Part shown: positions 17,570 through 26,366 of the stretch, one piece after another
How the letters are laid out: each line of letters opens with the position of its first letter
Numbering within the stretch: the first letter of the stretch is position 1
Assembly (NCBI GenBank): GCA_900759665.1
Contig: CAAEWE010000007.1
Coordinates: forward strand, 48,373-112,372
DNA from: Lachnospiraceae bacterium
Lineage (GTDB): Bacteria > Bacillota > Clostridia > Lachnospirales > Lachnospiraceae
DNA: 64,000 nucleotides
Direction: 5' to 3'
The notes under the pieces: generated by a model
The model's input: only the letters and a program-made list of their open reading frames with translations
What the model was told of the DNA's origin: nothing
The model's database searches: none
Program-made: the position numbers and the translations under genes

Positions 17570-17884
17570 TTACTTTTCCTTCATCTTGAGCTGTACAGCT
17601 ACACCGGAAGGAATTTCCATCTTTGTTAATGCTTCGATGGTCTTCTGTGTTGGAGCGATAACATCAATCAGTCTCTTGTGAGTTCTCTGCTCAAACTGCT
17701 CTCTGGAATCTTTGTACTTGTGAACCGCACGAAGAATTGTAACTACTTCCTTCTTTGTAGGAAGAGGTACCGGACCGCTTACATTAGCGCCAGTCTTCTT
17801 TGCTGTCTCAATAATCTTCCCAGCAGCATGATCAATCTGATTGTGGTCATACGCCTTCAGTGTAATTCTCATTACGTTAGCCAT
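17570..17884 (-). CDS. rpsJ: 30S ribosomal protein S10
   Basis: S10, 104 residues, in the small-subunit head and also the NusE partner of NusB in antitermination. ITLKAYDHNQIDHAAGKIIE and GPVPLPTKKEVVTILRAVHK are diagnostic. The ATG at 17884 has GGAGG upstream; an ATG four codons later is an alternative. It is the first gene of the S10 operon, behind a roughly 295-nt leader. Confidence 0.97.
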   Translation of the reverse strand: MANVMRITLKAYDHNQIDHAAGKIIETAKKTGANVSGPVPLPTKKEVVTILRAVHKYKDSREQFEQRTHKRLIDVIAPTQKTIEALTKMEIPSGVAVQLKMKEK

Positions 17885-18180
17885 AAAAAAAGCCGCCTCC
17901 TTTTCGCACTTTTGCGAGCAAACTGATCTGATTGGCATCGAATCATGCTCGTTGTAATAGCGCAACAAGTGGTGACTGTACACTTATCCGGGTGTGTCCT
18001 GTTGAATCACATCGGGTAACGCAGGACTTCCCCTTCTGTTTCTATCTGCTTTCGCAGAATGTTAAATTGGTACAGTGACTTGTCGCCAGTTTCCTAACTT
18101 GACATTCGCTCCACGGAAAACCTGTCATTCGTTACCAGATGACAGCAACCTCACGCTTCACAGCTATCAATGTCACAGCA
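17885..18180 (-). promoter_or_regulatory. Structured 5' leader of the S10 operon
   Basis: A leader of about 295 nt runs between the S10 promoter and rpsJ and holds no gene. Visible pairings are TGACATT (18100-18106) with AATGTCA (18169-18175). These enclose the hairpin CTGTCAT (18122-18128)/ATGACAG (18139-18145). A long-range pairing joins 18070-18086 (GTACAGTgACTTGTCGC) with 17961-17982. L4-mediated control of S10 leaders is established in E. coli; that this leader works similarly is inference. Confidence 0.55.
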
Positions 18181-18186
18181 TTTGCT

Positions 18187-18215
18187 ATTGTATCAAGATT
18201 TCACAGGGTTTTCAA
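18187..18215 (-). promoter_or_regulatory. Sigma-A promoter of the S10 operon
   Basis: On the minus strand TTGAAA (18215-18210) and TACAAT (18192-18187) are separated by exactly 17 bases, close to consensus. The expected start is near 18180. Confidence 0.75.
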
Positions 18216-18269
18216 GGACTTTTTTTATTTTTTTTGCATTTTTTACTTTTTCTATGTTTTGCACAAAAA

Positions 18270-18328
18270 ATACTGTCACCGGAAACTTCTGTTGTCAATT
18301 TGCACAACTTCGTTTCAAGTGACAGTAT
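18270..18328 (-). terminator. Terminator after the chemoreceptor gene
   Basis: ATACTGTCAC (18270-18279) pairs with GTGACAGTAT (18319-18328). Inner pairings GAAAC/GTTTC and GTTGT/ACAAC extend the stem. Six or more T residues follow on the minus strand. It lies eight bases past the receptor stop and insulates the S10 promoter. Confidence 0.8.
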
Positions 18329-18336
18329 CCAATCCT

Positions 18337-20151
18337 TTATAAGCGGTCAAACTTTCCGGCTTCACCGGTCAGCTTTTCTGCAATCTCTTTGTTTTCCTGC
18401 ATCTGGTCTGCAATCTCACCCATTCCCTGTACCAGCGCCGTGGTATTGGTTGCCGCAGACCCTACACCCTTGGCACTTTCATCCACAGCAGCACTGATCC
18501 CCTGAATGGCTCTTGTGATATTGTCCACCAGGATCTGCACCTCGTCTGCCATCTGATGGAAATGTGTGACGATCTCATCGACGTGAACGGCATCCTTTTT
18601 GTATTGGGCACCGGAATCCACAAACCCATCATAATCTGTAGAGATATCTTCCATTACATAGGAAGCAATTGTTCTGGACTGCTCTGTCAATTCCTCTACA
18701 GCACTTACAACAACCTGGTTGATATTCTGGATATTATTGGCTGCTTTCCGGCTCTCTGCTGCAAGATTACTGATCTCATCCGCAACAACAGCAAAGCCTT
18801 TTCCGGCCTCCCCTGCTCTCGCCGCCTCGATCGCAGCATTCAGTGCCAGCAGATTGGTCTGACTGGATATGCTCAGAATTTCATCGGTCAGCTCATTGAC
18901 AGTCGCAACGCTCTTACTCCCTTCAATGGCCTCCTCCAGCTTTTTGATAATGCCATTTACCACCACACTGGTATTTTTCTTAGTTTCCACTGCAGTAGAT
19001 TCCAACTTCTCCGCACGTTCTCTCATTTCCCCGGCATAATCCTGAAGTTCCTTGGAAGCTCCTGCCAGCTCAACGATATTACCGTTGACATCTGTAGCAT
19101 TTTCACTGATATTGGATACAGTAGAAGAAATCTCCTGCATAGACGCTGCCAACTGTTCCATCAAAGCAGAAATATCTGCGGAGCTGTCATTGGCTGTGGC
19201 AACATGATCAGATACATTTCCGACAATCTCTTCCAGACTGTTTGCACTTGTAGTGATCTCCTTCATGATACTCTGCAGTGTTTCCAAAAACACATTAATG
19301 CCCGTGGCGATCTTGCCCATCTCATCCCGGCTGTCCACAGAAATACGCTCCGTCAGATCACCATGTCCCGACTGCACATCGTCAATGACCTTGGATAGCT
19401 TACTGTCAATCCTCCCAAGAGGAAGACTGATGCTTCGGTGGCTGATCGTAACACCCAGTACATCCACAATGACACCAAGGATCAAAAGGATCACCACAAT
19501 AAAGATCGAGGAATTATACTTGACCTTCTGTTTTGAGATTGCCGACTCCATCCCCTCTTTGTTGCTCTTAACCATATCACTGATCTCTTCCGAAAGAGTC
19601 TTCCCCAATGTACTCAGAGTGTCATTAGCAAGATCTTCTGCCTCATCATTCCGCTTCTTTTCACTTAAGCGTACCGCCTGTTCAAAGCTTGTAAGGTATT
19701 TCTCATAATCACTTTCAAACTGTTCGAACTGCTCCTTCTCTTTTTCACTCTGCATCATTTCTTCATACTCAATGTTGGCTCCCTGGATATCACTGCGCAG
19801 GGAACTCGCCTCTACCGCCAATTCTTCCTTGGAAGCTTTGTCCTCTGCCAGGCAATGAGCATAAACGACCCGGTGAAGAGACTGGAAATCCTCAGCAATC
19901 TCTCCCAGCTTACTGATATTCTGTGCATAACGGTCTGAGATCATCTGACTGGCACGGAGCATGCCCTTCAGCTGGCCAATACAGAGAATACCGCACAACA
20001 AAAGCATGGCTCCAAGCATAGTGATCGGCAGCATGACTTTCCATTTCACAGAATTCTTATCTATTTTAATAGATCCTTTTTTCGGTACCGAAAGCTTCGG
20101 CTTCGGCATTTTCATTTTCGGTAAGTTTGGTTTTAATTTTTTCATTTTCAT
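18337..20151 (-). CDS. Methyl-accepting chemotaxis protein
   Basis: About 604 residues, a transmembrane receptor signalling to CheA/CheW. A first membrane helix lies near residues 37-60, then an extracytoplasmic helical sensor of the four-helix-bundle type, a second helix near 213-232, a HAMP-like linker, and a long signalling coiled coil. The coil tip is SSQTNLLALNAAIEAARAGE, followed by KGFAVVADEI. The start at 20151 follows GTGGAGGAT. The first 35 residues are a very basic Lys/Pro-rich segment (KMKMPKPKLSVPKK) ahead of the first helix, which is unusual. The ligand is not predictable. No other chemotaxis gene is nearby, so it is an orphan receptor here. Confidence 0.92.
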   Translation of the reverse strand: MKMKKLKPNLPKMKMPKPKLSVPKKGSIKIDKNSVKWKVMLPITMLGAMLLLCGILCIGQLKGMLRASQMISDRYAQNISKLGEIAEDFQSLHRVVYAHCLAEDKASKEELAVEASSLRSDIQGANIEYEEMMQSEKEKEQFEQFESDYEKYLTSFEQAVRLSEKKRNDEAEDLANDTLSTLGKTLSEEISDMVKSNKEGMESAISKQKVKYNSSIFIVVILLILGVIVDVLGVTISHRSISLPLGRIDSKLSKVIDDVQSGHGDLTERISVDSRDEMGKIATGINVFLETLQSIMKEITTSANSLEEIVGNVSDHVATANDSSADISALMEQLAASMQEISSTVSNISENATDVNGNIVELAGASKELQDYAGEMRERAEKLESTAVETKKNTSVVVNGIIKKLEEAIEGSKSVATVNELTDEILSISSQTNLLALNAAIEAARAGEAGKGFAVVADEISNLAAESRKAANNIQNINQVVVSAVEELTEQSRTIASYVMEDISTDYDGFVDSGAQYKKDAVHVDEIVTHFHQMADEVQILVDNITRAIQGISAAVDESAKGVGSAATNTTALVQGMGEIADQMQENKEIAEKLTGEAGKFDRL

Positions 20152-20181
20152 TTCGGTATCCTCCACTTTTCTTTTGTCGAA

Positions 20182-20209
20182 AACGGAGACAGGCGCTCCC
20201 GTCTCCGTT
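20182..20209 (-). terminator. Terminator after spoVG
   Basis: AACGGAGAC (20182-20190) and GTCTCCGTT (20201-20209) form a 9-bp stem followed by TTTTC on the minus strand. It separates spoVG from the chemoreceptor gene. Confidence 0.6.
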
Positions 20210-20306
20210 CCATGGTGTATATTGTGAATTCACCTTCCCCGTATTATAACGGCATACGCCGTTTTCGATCTGCCTCCCTGCCCCCTGAAAACCAGGAAGC
20301 CTTCCG

Positions 20307-20591
20307 TCAGACCTCCGTGCTGTCAGTCTCGTCTTCCTCCAGCACAGTTTCATACTTCTCCAAAATTATATTTTGGATCATCTCCCTGGTCTCCGAATTG
20401 ATCGGATGGGCTATGTCACGATATTCTCCATCTCCTGCGCGTCTGCTCGGCATTGCAATAAAAAGTCCCTTCTCTCCTTCAATCACCTTAATATCGTGAA
20501 CAACAAACTCTCCATCAAGGGTAATCGAAACGATTGCTTTCATTTTGCCTTCCTTTGCAATCTTGCGGATACGCACATCTGTTATCTGCAT
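20307..20591 (-). CDS. spoVG: SpoVG-family regulatory protein
   Basis: SpoVG, 94 residues, is a small nucleic-acid-binding regulator first known from sporulation septation and broadly conserved in Firmicutes. MQITDVRIRKIAKEGKMKAI, VIEGEKGLFIAMPSRRAGDG and YRDIAHPINSETREMIQ are diagnostic. Length is typical. It lies about 80 bases after glgD on the same strand and may be co-transcribed with the glycogen genes. The ATG has AAAGGAGG upstream. Confidence 0.95.
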   Translation of the reverse strand: MQITDVRIRKIAKEGKMKAIVSITLDGEFVVHDIKVIEGEKGLFIAMPSRRAGDGEYRDIAHPINSETREMIQNIILEKYETVLEEDETDSTEV

Positions 20592-20670
20592 GTTTGAAAC
20601 CTCCTTTGATTCCAGACAATATTGTTATTAAATAGAAAAAAACTTCCCTGTACTTATCCTGCGTCCGGCA

Positions 20671-21792
20671 TCAAAGTGCATAACGCTCATTTTTCTCGAT
20701 CACAATGCGGATCTGTCCATTTTCGCCAATATACTCTGTATTCGCACGAATGGTATCTCTGCTTTCTACGATACAATTCTCAATATGTGTATTGTCGCCA
20801 ATGTAAACATCATTCAAAATGATCGAATTTTTGATAACACAATTATTTCCAACATATACCTCTTTGAATAAAATGGAATCCTCCACCTGTCCATTAATGA
20901 TACATCCGCTGGATACAAGACTGTTTTTTACATCGGATCCTGCATTATACTTTGCAGGTGGCAGATCCTGTACCTTGGAATATACATCCGGATACTGCTT
21001 AAAGAAGTAATCACGGATCTCCGGTTTCAGAAAATCCATATTGGTACGGAAGTAAGATTCCACAGAAGAAATATTACTCCAGTAGGTATCCAGTTTGTAT
21101 GCATAAATCTTTTTGATGTCCTTATAACGGATCAGGATATCCTTTACGAAATCATATCTCTCCTCCTGATCAGCCTTCTCGATCAGTTCGATCAACAGAC
21201 GGCGGCGTACAATATAAATACCCGCAGACACCTGCTGTCCCTTTGCCTGGATCGGCTTCTCCTCAAAGCTGGTAATACGTCCATCCATATCGGTAGAAAC
21301 AATACCGAAACGGCTCGGATCATCCTTTTCATTCATATCCGTTGTCACTACGGTAAAATCCGCCTTTTTGGCAATGTGGTACTCAAGGACTTTATTGTAG
21401 TCCATCTTGTATACGCCATCTCCTGACGCAATAACAACATATGGCTCATGGCTGCTCTTCAGAAATCCGATATTCTGTGCGATCGCATCTGCAGTCCCCC
21501 GGTACCAGTAGCTGTTGTCCGGTGTCGTGGTAGGAGTAAATACATATAATCCACCCTGCTTTCTACCAAAATCCCACCATTTTGAAGAATTCAAATGCTC
21601 ATTCAGCGACTTTGCATTATATTGTGTAAATACAGCCACCTTCTGGATATGTGAATTCGTCATGTTGCTCAATGTAAAGTCAATGCTTCGGAAGCTGCCG
21701 GCTATTGGCATAGCTGCAATTGCTCTCTTGTTGGAAAGCTCTTTCATCCGGCTGCTATTACCACCAGCTAATACAATACCTATCGCTCTCAT
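20671..21792 (-). CDS. glgD: Glucose-1-phosphate adenylyltransferase-like subunit GlgD
   Basis: This 373-residue non-catalytic or regulatory partner of GlgC occurs in Firmicutes glgCD pairs. The N-terminal nucleotidyltransferase fold has VLAGGNSSRMKELSNKRAIA in place of the intact GGxGxRL...K signature of GlgC, consistent with weak or absent catalysis. The C-terminal half is a left-handed beta helix of hexapeptide repeats (from about residue 285). Its start overlaps the glgC stop by four bases (ATGA), so the two are translated together. Confidence 0.93.
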   Translation of the reverse strand: MRAIGIVLAGGNSSRMKELSNKRAIAAMPIAGSFRSIDFTLSNMTNSHIQKVAVFTQYNAKSLNEHLNSSKWWDFGRKQGGLYVFTPTTTPDNSYWYRGTADAIAQNIGFLKSSHEPYVVIASGDGVYKMDYNKVLEYHIAKKADFTVVTTDMNEKDDPSRFGIVSTDMDGRITSFEEKPIQAKGQQVSAGIYIVRRRLLIELIEKADQEERYDFVKDILIRYKDIKKIYAYKLDTYWSNISSVESYFRTNMDFLKPEIRDYFFKQYPDVYSKVQDLPPAKYNAGSDVKNSLVSSGCIINGQVEDSILFKEVYVGNNCVIKNSIILNDVYIGDNTHIENCIVESRDTIRANTEYIGENGQIRIVIEKNERYAL

Positions 21793-23063
21793 TCTCTGTC
21801 ACCTACCTTAATCAAAGTCTCACCGCCGTCCAAAAGACCATTCGGATAATCTGCCGGCTCTGTAATGCCGGAAATTGCTGTGTTCTTTCCAATCTTAACG
21901 CCGTCCGGAATCACAGAATCCTCTCCGATGGTTACCAGACCAAACGCATAAACACTCGGTTTTACTTTGTTTTCCTTCTCCTCACCGATACCAAGCTCGC
22001 AGTTCTTACCAACGGTAACTCCCTCTGCAATAATCGCCTTATCCACCGTTGTCCCGGCACCGATCGTCGTAGAACTCATAATGATGGAATCCCTCACCAC
22101 AGCTCCCTCTTCGATCGTGACGCCACAACCGATCACAGAATTATGTACCTCACCGTAGATCTCACAGCCTTCTCCGATGATCGCCTTATCCACAACGGCA
22201 TCTTTTGCAATGTACTGTGGCGGAATACGATCGCTCTTGGTATAGATCTTCCAGAATTCCTCATAAAGGTTAAACACAGGAATCAGATCGATCAGCTCCA
22301 TATTGGACTCCCAATATGAGCCAAGAGTTCCTACATCCTTCCAGTATCCATTGTACTCGTACGCAAAGATACGCTTACCCTGCTCATGGCAATATGGAAT
22401 AATATGCTTACCAAAGTCACACGCCGGCTGATCCTTCAGTTTGATCAGTGCCTCGCGAAGTACAGGCCATGAGAAAATATAAATACCCATAGATGCGAGA
22501 TTGCTGCGTGGATGCTCCGGTTTCTCCTCAAACTCCTGGATCTTTTTATGCTCATCCGTAATAACCACACCAAAACGGCTTGCCTCTTCCAGCGGAACAG
22601 GAATTGTCGCTAACGTAACATCTGCATTGTTGGCTTTATGGAAGTCGAGCATAACCTCGTAATCCATCTTGTAAATATGATCTCCACCCAGAATAAGTAC
22701 ATAATCAGGATTGTACTGCTCCATATATCGTAAATTCTGATATATTGCATTGGCAGTTCCTGTGTACCACTCACTGCTGGTACTTTTCTCATATGGCGGC
22801 AGAATGGAAACACCGCCGACATTTCTGTCCAGATCCCACGGAATACCAATTCCGATGTGAGTGTTCAGACGCAACGGCTGATACTGAGTCAGAACTCCAA
22901 CTGTATCTACCCCCGAATTAATACAGTTACTTAATGGAAAATCAATAATACGATACTTACCACCAAATGAAACTGCAGGCTTTGCAACATCTGCTGTGAG
23001 TACTCCAAGACGAGAGCCCTGACCACCTGCCAGTAACATTGCAATCATTTCTTTCTTTATCAC
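21789..23063 (-). CDS. glgC: Glucose-1-phosphate adenylyltransferase (ADP-glucose pyrophosphorylase)
   Basis: Catalyses ATP + glucose 1-phosphate = ADP-glucose + PPi, the committed step of bacterial glycogen synthesis. In 424 residues, the N-terminal MLLAGGQGSRLGVLTADVAK, the GGDHIYKMDY metal site and FEEKPEHPRSNLASMGIYIF sugar-binding region are present, followed by a C-terminal beta helix. The start is a GTG at 23063 with AGGGGTG upstream. It forms an operon with glgD. Other glycogen genes (glgA, glgB, glgP) are not in the window. Confidence 0.96.
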   Translation of the reverse strand: MIKKEMIAMLLAGGQGSRLGVLTADVAKPAVSFGGKYRIIDFPLSNCINSGVDTVGVLTQYQPLRLNTHIGIGIPWDLDRNVGGVSILPPYEKSTSSEWYTGTANAIYQNLRYMEQYNPDYVLILGGDHIYKMDYEVMLDFHKANNADVTLATIPVPLEEASRFGVVITDEHKKIQEFEEKPEHPRSNLASMGIYIFSWPVLREALIKLKDQPACDFGKHIIPYCHEQGKRIFAYEYNGYWKDVGTLGSYWESNMELIDLIPVFNLYEEFWKIYTKSDRIPPQYIAKDAVVDKAIIGEGCEIYGEVHNSVIGCGVTIEEGAVVRDSIIMSSTTIGAGTTVDKAIIAEGVTVGKNCELGIGEEKENKVKPSVYAFGLVTIGEDSVIPDGVKIGKNTAISGITEPADYPNGLLDGGETLIKVGDRE

Positions 23064-23308
23064 GATATCACCCCTTGTTGTTCAGAATAATTGTATTATA
23101 ACACACTTTTCATAAATTGGGAATAAATTTGACAAATAATTCGGAAATTTTTTCTATTTTTTAGATATTTTGACTAATTTTTACCGAATCATTACATTTC
23201 ACCTCCTTTTTCAAGCAAAAAAATGCACAACGTCTCCGGGCATTTTCATGGAACAACAGAACAAATCCGTTTTTCGATTATCCCCCACAGAAATATCCAA
23301 TAAAGGAA

Positions 23309-23336
23309 TTGTAATTTTCCCTTTATTCGTTATAAT
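23309..23336 (+). promoter_or_regulatory. Probable sigma-A promoter of murC
   Basis: TTGTAA (23309-23314) and TATAAT (23331-23336), 16 bases apart, lie about 48 bases before the murC start. The 320-base gap between glgC and murC is AT-rich and holds no gene; no clear promoter for glgC was identified. Confidence 0.6.
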
Positions 23337-23384
23337 AATGTAAGAACATTACATATCATATAGAAGAAAGGCGTGGTTTTTATT

Positions 23385-24764
23385 ATGTATCAGATTGACT
23401 TTAACCATCCGGCAAATGTATATTTCATCGGAATCGGCGGCATCAGTATGAGCGGATTCGCCCAGCTTCTCCACGATTACGGTTTTCAGGTACATGGCTC
23501 CGATGCCCACGAAAGCAAGATCACAGACCATCTGGAGTCACTTGGTATCCATATAATATATGGCCAGTCCAAAGAAAATATTACCGACGACATCGACTTT
23601 GTTGTTTACACGGCAGCGATCCATCCGGACAATCCGGAATTCAAGGCAGCACAGGAAATGGGGCTTCCGATGATGGAGCGTGCCGAAATGGTGGGACAGG
23701 TAATGAAAAATTACCAAAACGCCATTGCGATCTCCGGCACCCATGGTAAGACGACCACTACCTCCATGGTATCCCATATCTTTCTGGAGGCACAGAAGGA
23801 TCCGACGATCTCCGTTGGCGGCATCCTGAAGGCGATTGACGGCAATATCCGCGTAGGTCATTCCCATGATTTTATCACCGAGGCATGTGAATATACCAAC
23901 AGTTTCCTGAAGTTCCACCCAACAGCCGGCATTATACTGAATATTGATGCGGATCATCTGGATTTCTTCAAGGATATCAACGATATCCGCCATTCTTTCC
24001 GCCGTTTTGCCAAACTGATCCCGGAGCATGGGGTTCTTATTGTAAACGGCGAGATTCCGGATCTGACCGAGATCACAGAAGGTCTTGCCTGTCAGGTGAT
24101 CACATTTGGTCTCACAAGCGACTGTGATTATTCCGCTGATAATATCTCTTTTGATGAGCACGGCTATGGTCATTTCGACCTGATCCATAATGGAACCAAA
24201 GAGGCTGCCATCGACCTTCATGTCATCGGCCGTCACAATATTACCAACGCCTTGTCTGCCATTGCACTGGCACAGTATTACCATATAGACATGGATTCTA
24301 TCAGACGGGGACTTCTTGCTTTCGAGGGGACCGAGCGCCGTTTTGAGCTGAAAGGATCCTTCAACGGGGTCACCGTGGTGGACGATTATGCACATCATCC
24401 GACAGAGATCACAGCGACCCTGACCGCTGCGGAGAAATATCCACACAAGCACCTGTGGTGCGTCTTCCAGCCACATACTTATTCCCGTACCCGTGCCCTG
24501 TTAAAGGAGTTTGCACAGGCTCTGTCCCAGGCAGAAAATATTGTGCTGGCGGACATTTACGCTGCCAGAGAAGACGATCCGGGAGATATTTCTTCCCGGA
24601 CACTGCAGGAGGAGATCAAGAAACTCGGAAAGGATGCTTATTACTTTCCATCCTTTGAGGAGATCGAAAAATTTTTATCAGAAAAATGTATCAACGGTGA
24701 CTTGTTGATAACTATGGGTGCCGGAAACGTTGTATCTATCGGAGAAGATCTCGTTCAAAAATAA
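23385..24764 (+). CDS. murC: UDP-N-acetylmuramate--L-alanine ligase
   Basis: Adds L-alanine to UDP-MurNAc in cytoplasmic peptidoglycan precursor synthesis. About 459 residues. The N-terminal dinucleotide fold is VYFIGIGGISMSGFAQLL. The ATP loop is SGTHGKTTTTSMVSH near residue 118, and the C-terminal domain has VVDDYAHHPTEITATLTAAE. The start is ambiguous: a GTG at 23373 lies too close to GAAAGG, while the ATG at 23385 gives the usual N-terminus with a long spacer. A weak hairpin (24840-24868) follows the gene. Confidence 0.96.
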   Translation: MYQIDFNHPANVYFIGIGGISMSGFAQLLHDYGFQVHGSDAHESKITDHLESLGIHIIYGQSKENITDDIDFVVYTAAIHPDNPEFKAAQEMGLPMMERAEMVGQVMKNYQNAIAISGTHGKTTTTSMVSHIFLEAQKDPTISVGGILKAIDGNIRVGHSHDFITEACEYTNSFLKFHPTAGIILNIDADHLDFFKDINDIRHSFRRFAKLIPEHGVLIVNGEIPDLTEITEGLACQVITFGLTSDCDYSADNISFDEHGYGHFDLIHNGTKEAAIDLHVIGRHNITNALSAIALAQYYHIDMDSIRRGLLAFEGTERRFELKGSFNGVTVVDDYAHHPTEITATLTAAEKYPHKHLWCVFQPHTYSRTRALLKEFAQALSQAENIVLADIYAAREDDPGDISSRTLQEEIKKLGKDAYYFPSFEEIEKFLSEKCINGDLLITMGAGNVVSIGEDLVQK

Positions 24765-24765
24765 G

Positions 24766-24892
24766 TTATCCACATTATCCACAATTTTTTGTCAAAAACT
24801 GTCGACAAATGTTGTGGATAATTTTTGTTTATAAAACCCAGAGATTCACAGGGATTTTACGAATCTCTTTCACATTATTCACATTATCCACA
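24766..24892. promoter_or_regulatory. DnaA-box cluster between murC and the replication genes
   Basis: Four perfect 9-mers TTATCCACA are present: 24766-24774, 24775-24783 (directly abutting), 24813-24821 (reverse orientation) and 24884-24892. A near-perfect TTATTCACA at 24875-24883 abuts the last. The consensus TTATNCACA is the established DnaA binding site. The AT-rich spacer around 24821-24838 could unwind. Position just upstream of the dnaD-dnaC promoter suggests DnaA control of those genes or DnaA titration. Confidence 0.85.
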
Positions 24893-24928
24893 ATTGAGAA
24901 TCCACACAAATCCACTGTTTATCTGTGT

Positions 24929-24956
24929 TTGCAAGTTTTTTTCTTTGTGTTATTAT
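24929..24956 (+). promoter_or_regulatory. Probable sigma-A promoter of dnaD-dnaC
   Basis: TTGCAA (24929-24934) and TATTAT (24951-24956) are 16 bases apart. They lie 37 bases downstream of the last DnaA box and 68 bases before the dnaD start. Confidence 0.5.
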
Positions 24957-25023
24957 AGGATACAGATTTGAGATACAAAGCAGTTTTCTTATTATAATTA
25001 ACTGCTCAGAACGGAGGATTTTC

Positions 25024-26307
25024 ATGGATAATATACTGCTGTGCTCCAACCATATACCGCTGGTCACATCCATTCACAATACATTTATCGAAAAATATAT
25101 GCTTCGGGCAAATGGAAGCTATGTCAAGGTGTATCTGTACCTTTCCAAATGCATCCAGGCAGGCGAGGAGGATCTGTCGATCTCTTCTCTGGCCGATCAG
25201 ATGGAGAATACGGAGAAGGACGTGATCCGTGCGTTAAACTACTGGGAGAAGCAGGGACTAATGAGGATCACCAGAAGTGAGGACGGAGCAGAAATCTTCG
25301 GAATTGATGTACTGAATCCGGACGAGACCATGGAAACGGCCACATCCATCCATAAAGCTGCCGGACACCACGGAACTGAAACCGCTGCTTCTCTGGATGC
25401 CCCTGCTGCACAAACGTCTGTCTCCGGCTCCAGAAAAGCCGGCTCCAAAAAGCATACGCAGGATACCTATACAGAGGCTGCCGGCCGGACTTCCGCTTCT
25501 TCACAGATTTTGACAGGCTCCACTCCCGCCTCACCACAGAACCCTGCAGACTCTGCTCCTGCTTCAATGCTGATTTCGGCAGATACAGCTTCCGTTTCAA
25601 CGCAGACTCCGCCACCGGCGGACAAAGCCACCGATGCGCCAAAAACGATCCACGTCACGACAGAGCAGATGAACCGTCTGGCTGACAATGACGATTTCTG
25701 CTGGACATGCAATGTTGTCGAGAGCTATCTGGGTCATCCTGTCAAGCCAAAGGAAATGCAGTTGATCACCTATTTATATGATACGCTTCATTTCTCCTCC
25801 GAGCTGATCCTCCATCTTTATGAGTACTGTATCTCTCTGGGCAAGACAAGCACCAATTATATCCAGGCTGTTGCTCTCTCCTGGGATGAAAAACAGGTAA
25901 AAACCCCGGAAGATGCACAAAATGCATCCACTGAGTACAACGCAGCCTATACTGCCATCTCCAAATCCCTGGCACTGGGACGCTCACTGGCTATGGTGGA
26001 AAAGGAATTTGTGGATCGCTGGCAGAACAAATGGAGCATGGATCTAAGCGTGATCCTGGAGGCATGCAACCGCACAATGTTAAAGCTTCAGCACGGTGAT
26101 TTCAAATATACCGAAGGAATTCTGGATCGCTGGCATCGTTCCGGCGTACATACATTAGCCGATATCCAGAAGGCAGATGAAGCCTTTGCCCGGGAAAAAG
26201 CAGCTAAAAAAGCAGCAGAGCATGCCGGAAACGGTTCCGGCATGGTACAGCATGGTCTTTCCAAAACACAGGCTGCTGCTTTAGAAAAGCAGTTACTAAA
26301 TGCCTAG
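25024..26307 (+). CDS. dnaD: DnaD-domain replication initiation protein
   Basis: About 427 residues. The N-terminal region (to about residue 95) is winged-helix-like (GSYVKVYLYLSKCIQAG, then IRALNYWEKQGLMRI). A roughly 100-residue Ser/Thr/Ala/Pro-rich low-complexity linker follows. The C-terminal DnaD/DnaB_2 domain is recognised by VVESYLGHPVKPKEMQLITY and the downstream YCISLGKTSTNYIQAVALSW motif. In Firmicutes such proteins remodel DNA and recruit the helicase loader at origins and stalled forks. The ATG at 25024 follows CGGAGGATTTTC. It is followed by a DnaC-like ATPase, a classic pair. Confidence 0.88.
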   Translation: MDNILLCSNHIPLVTSIHNTFIEKYMLRANGSYVKVYLYLSKCIQAGEEDLSISSLADQMENTEKDVIRALNYWEKQGLMRITRSEDGAEIFGIDVLNPDETMETATSIHKAAGHHGTETAASLDAPAAQTSVSGSRKAGSKKHTQDTYTEAAGRTSASSQILTGSTPASPQNPADSAPASMLISADTASVSTQTPPPADKATDAPKTIHVTTEQMNRLADNDDFCWTCNVVESYLGHPVKPKEMQLITYLYDTLHFSSELILHLYEYCISLGKTSTNYIQAVALSWDEKQVKTPEDAQNASTEYNAAYTAISKSLALGRSLAMVEKEFVDRWQNKWSMDLSVILEACNRTMLKLQHGDFKYTEGILDRWHRSGVHTLADIQKADEAFAREKAAKKAAEHAGNGSGMVQHGLSKTQAAALEKQLLNA

Positions 26308-26366
26308 TTTTGTATGTTCATATACGAAATCTGAATAAATTAATCTATAAGGAAAGGAACGATATC

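Noticed and set aside
23132..23160. TTGACA with a TTCTAT box 17 bases downstream as the murC promoter
   Set aside because: It is over 200 bases upstream of murC, and a better-placed TATAAT-containing promoter exists at 23309-23336.
23538..24476. 312-codon minus-strand frame opposite murC
   Set aside because: MurC on the plus strand has all family motifs; the antisense frame shows none.
24766..24892. The DnaA-box cluster as the main chromosomal origin
   Set aside because: No dnaA, dnaN, rpmH or gyrase genes lie nearby, and murC-dnaD is not a usual oriC neighbourhood. A regulatory or accessory role is more likely.
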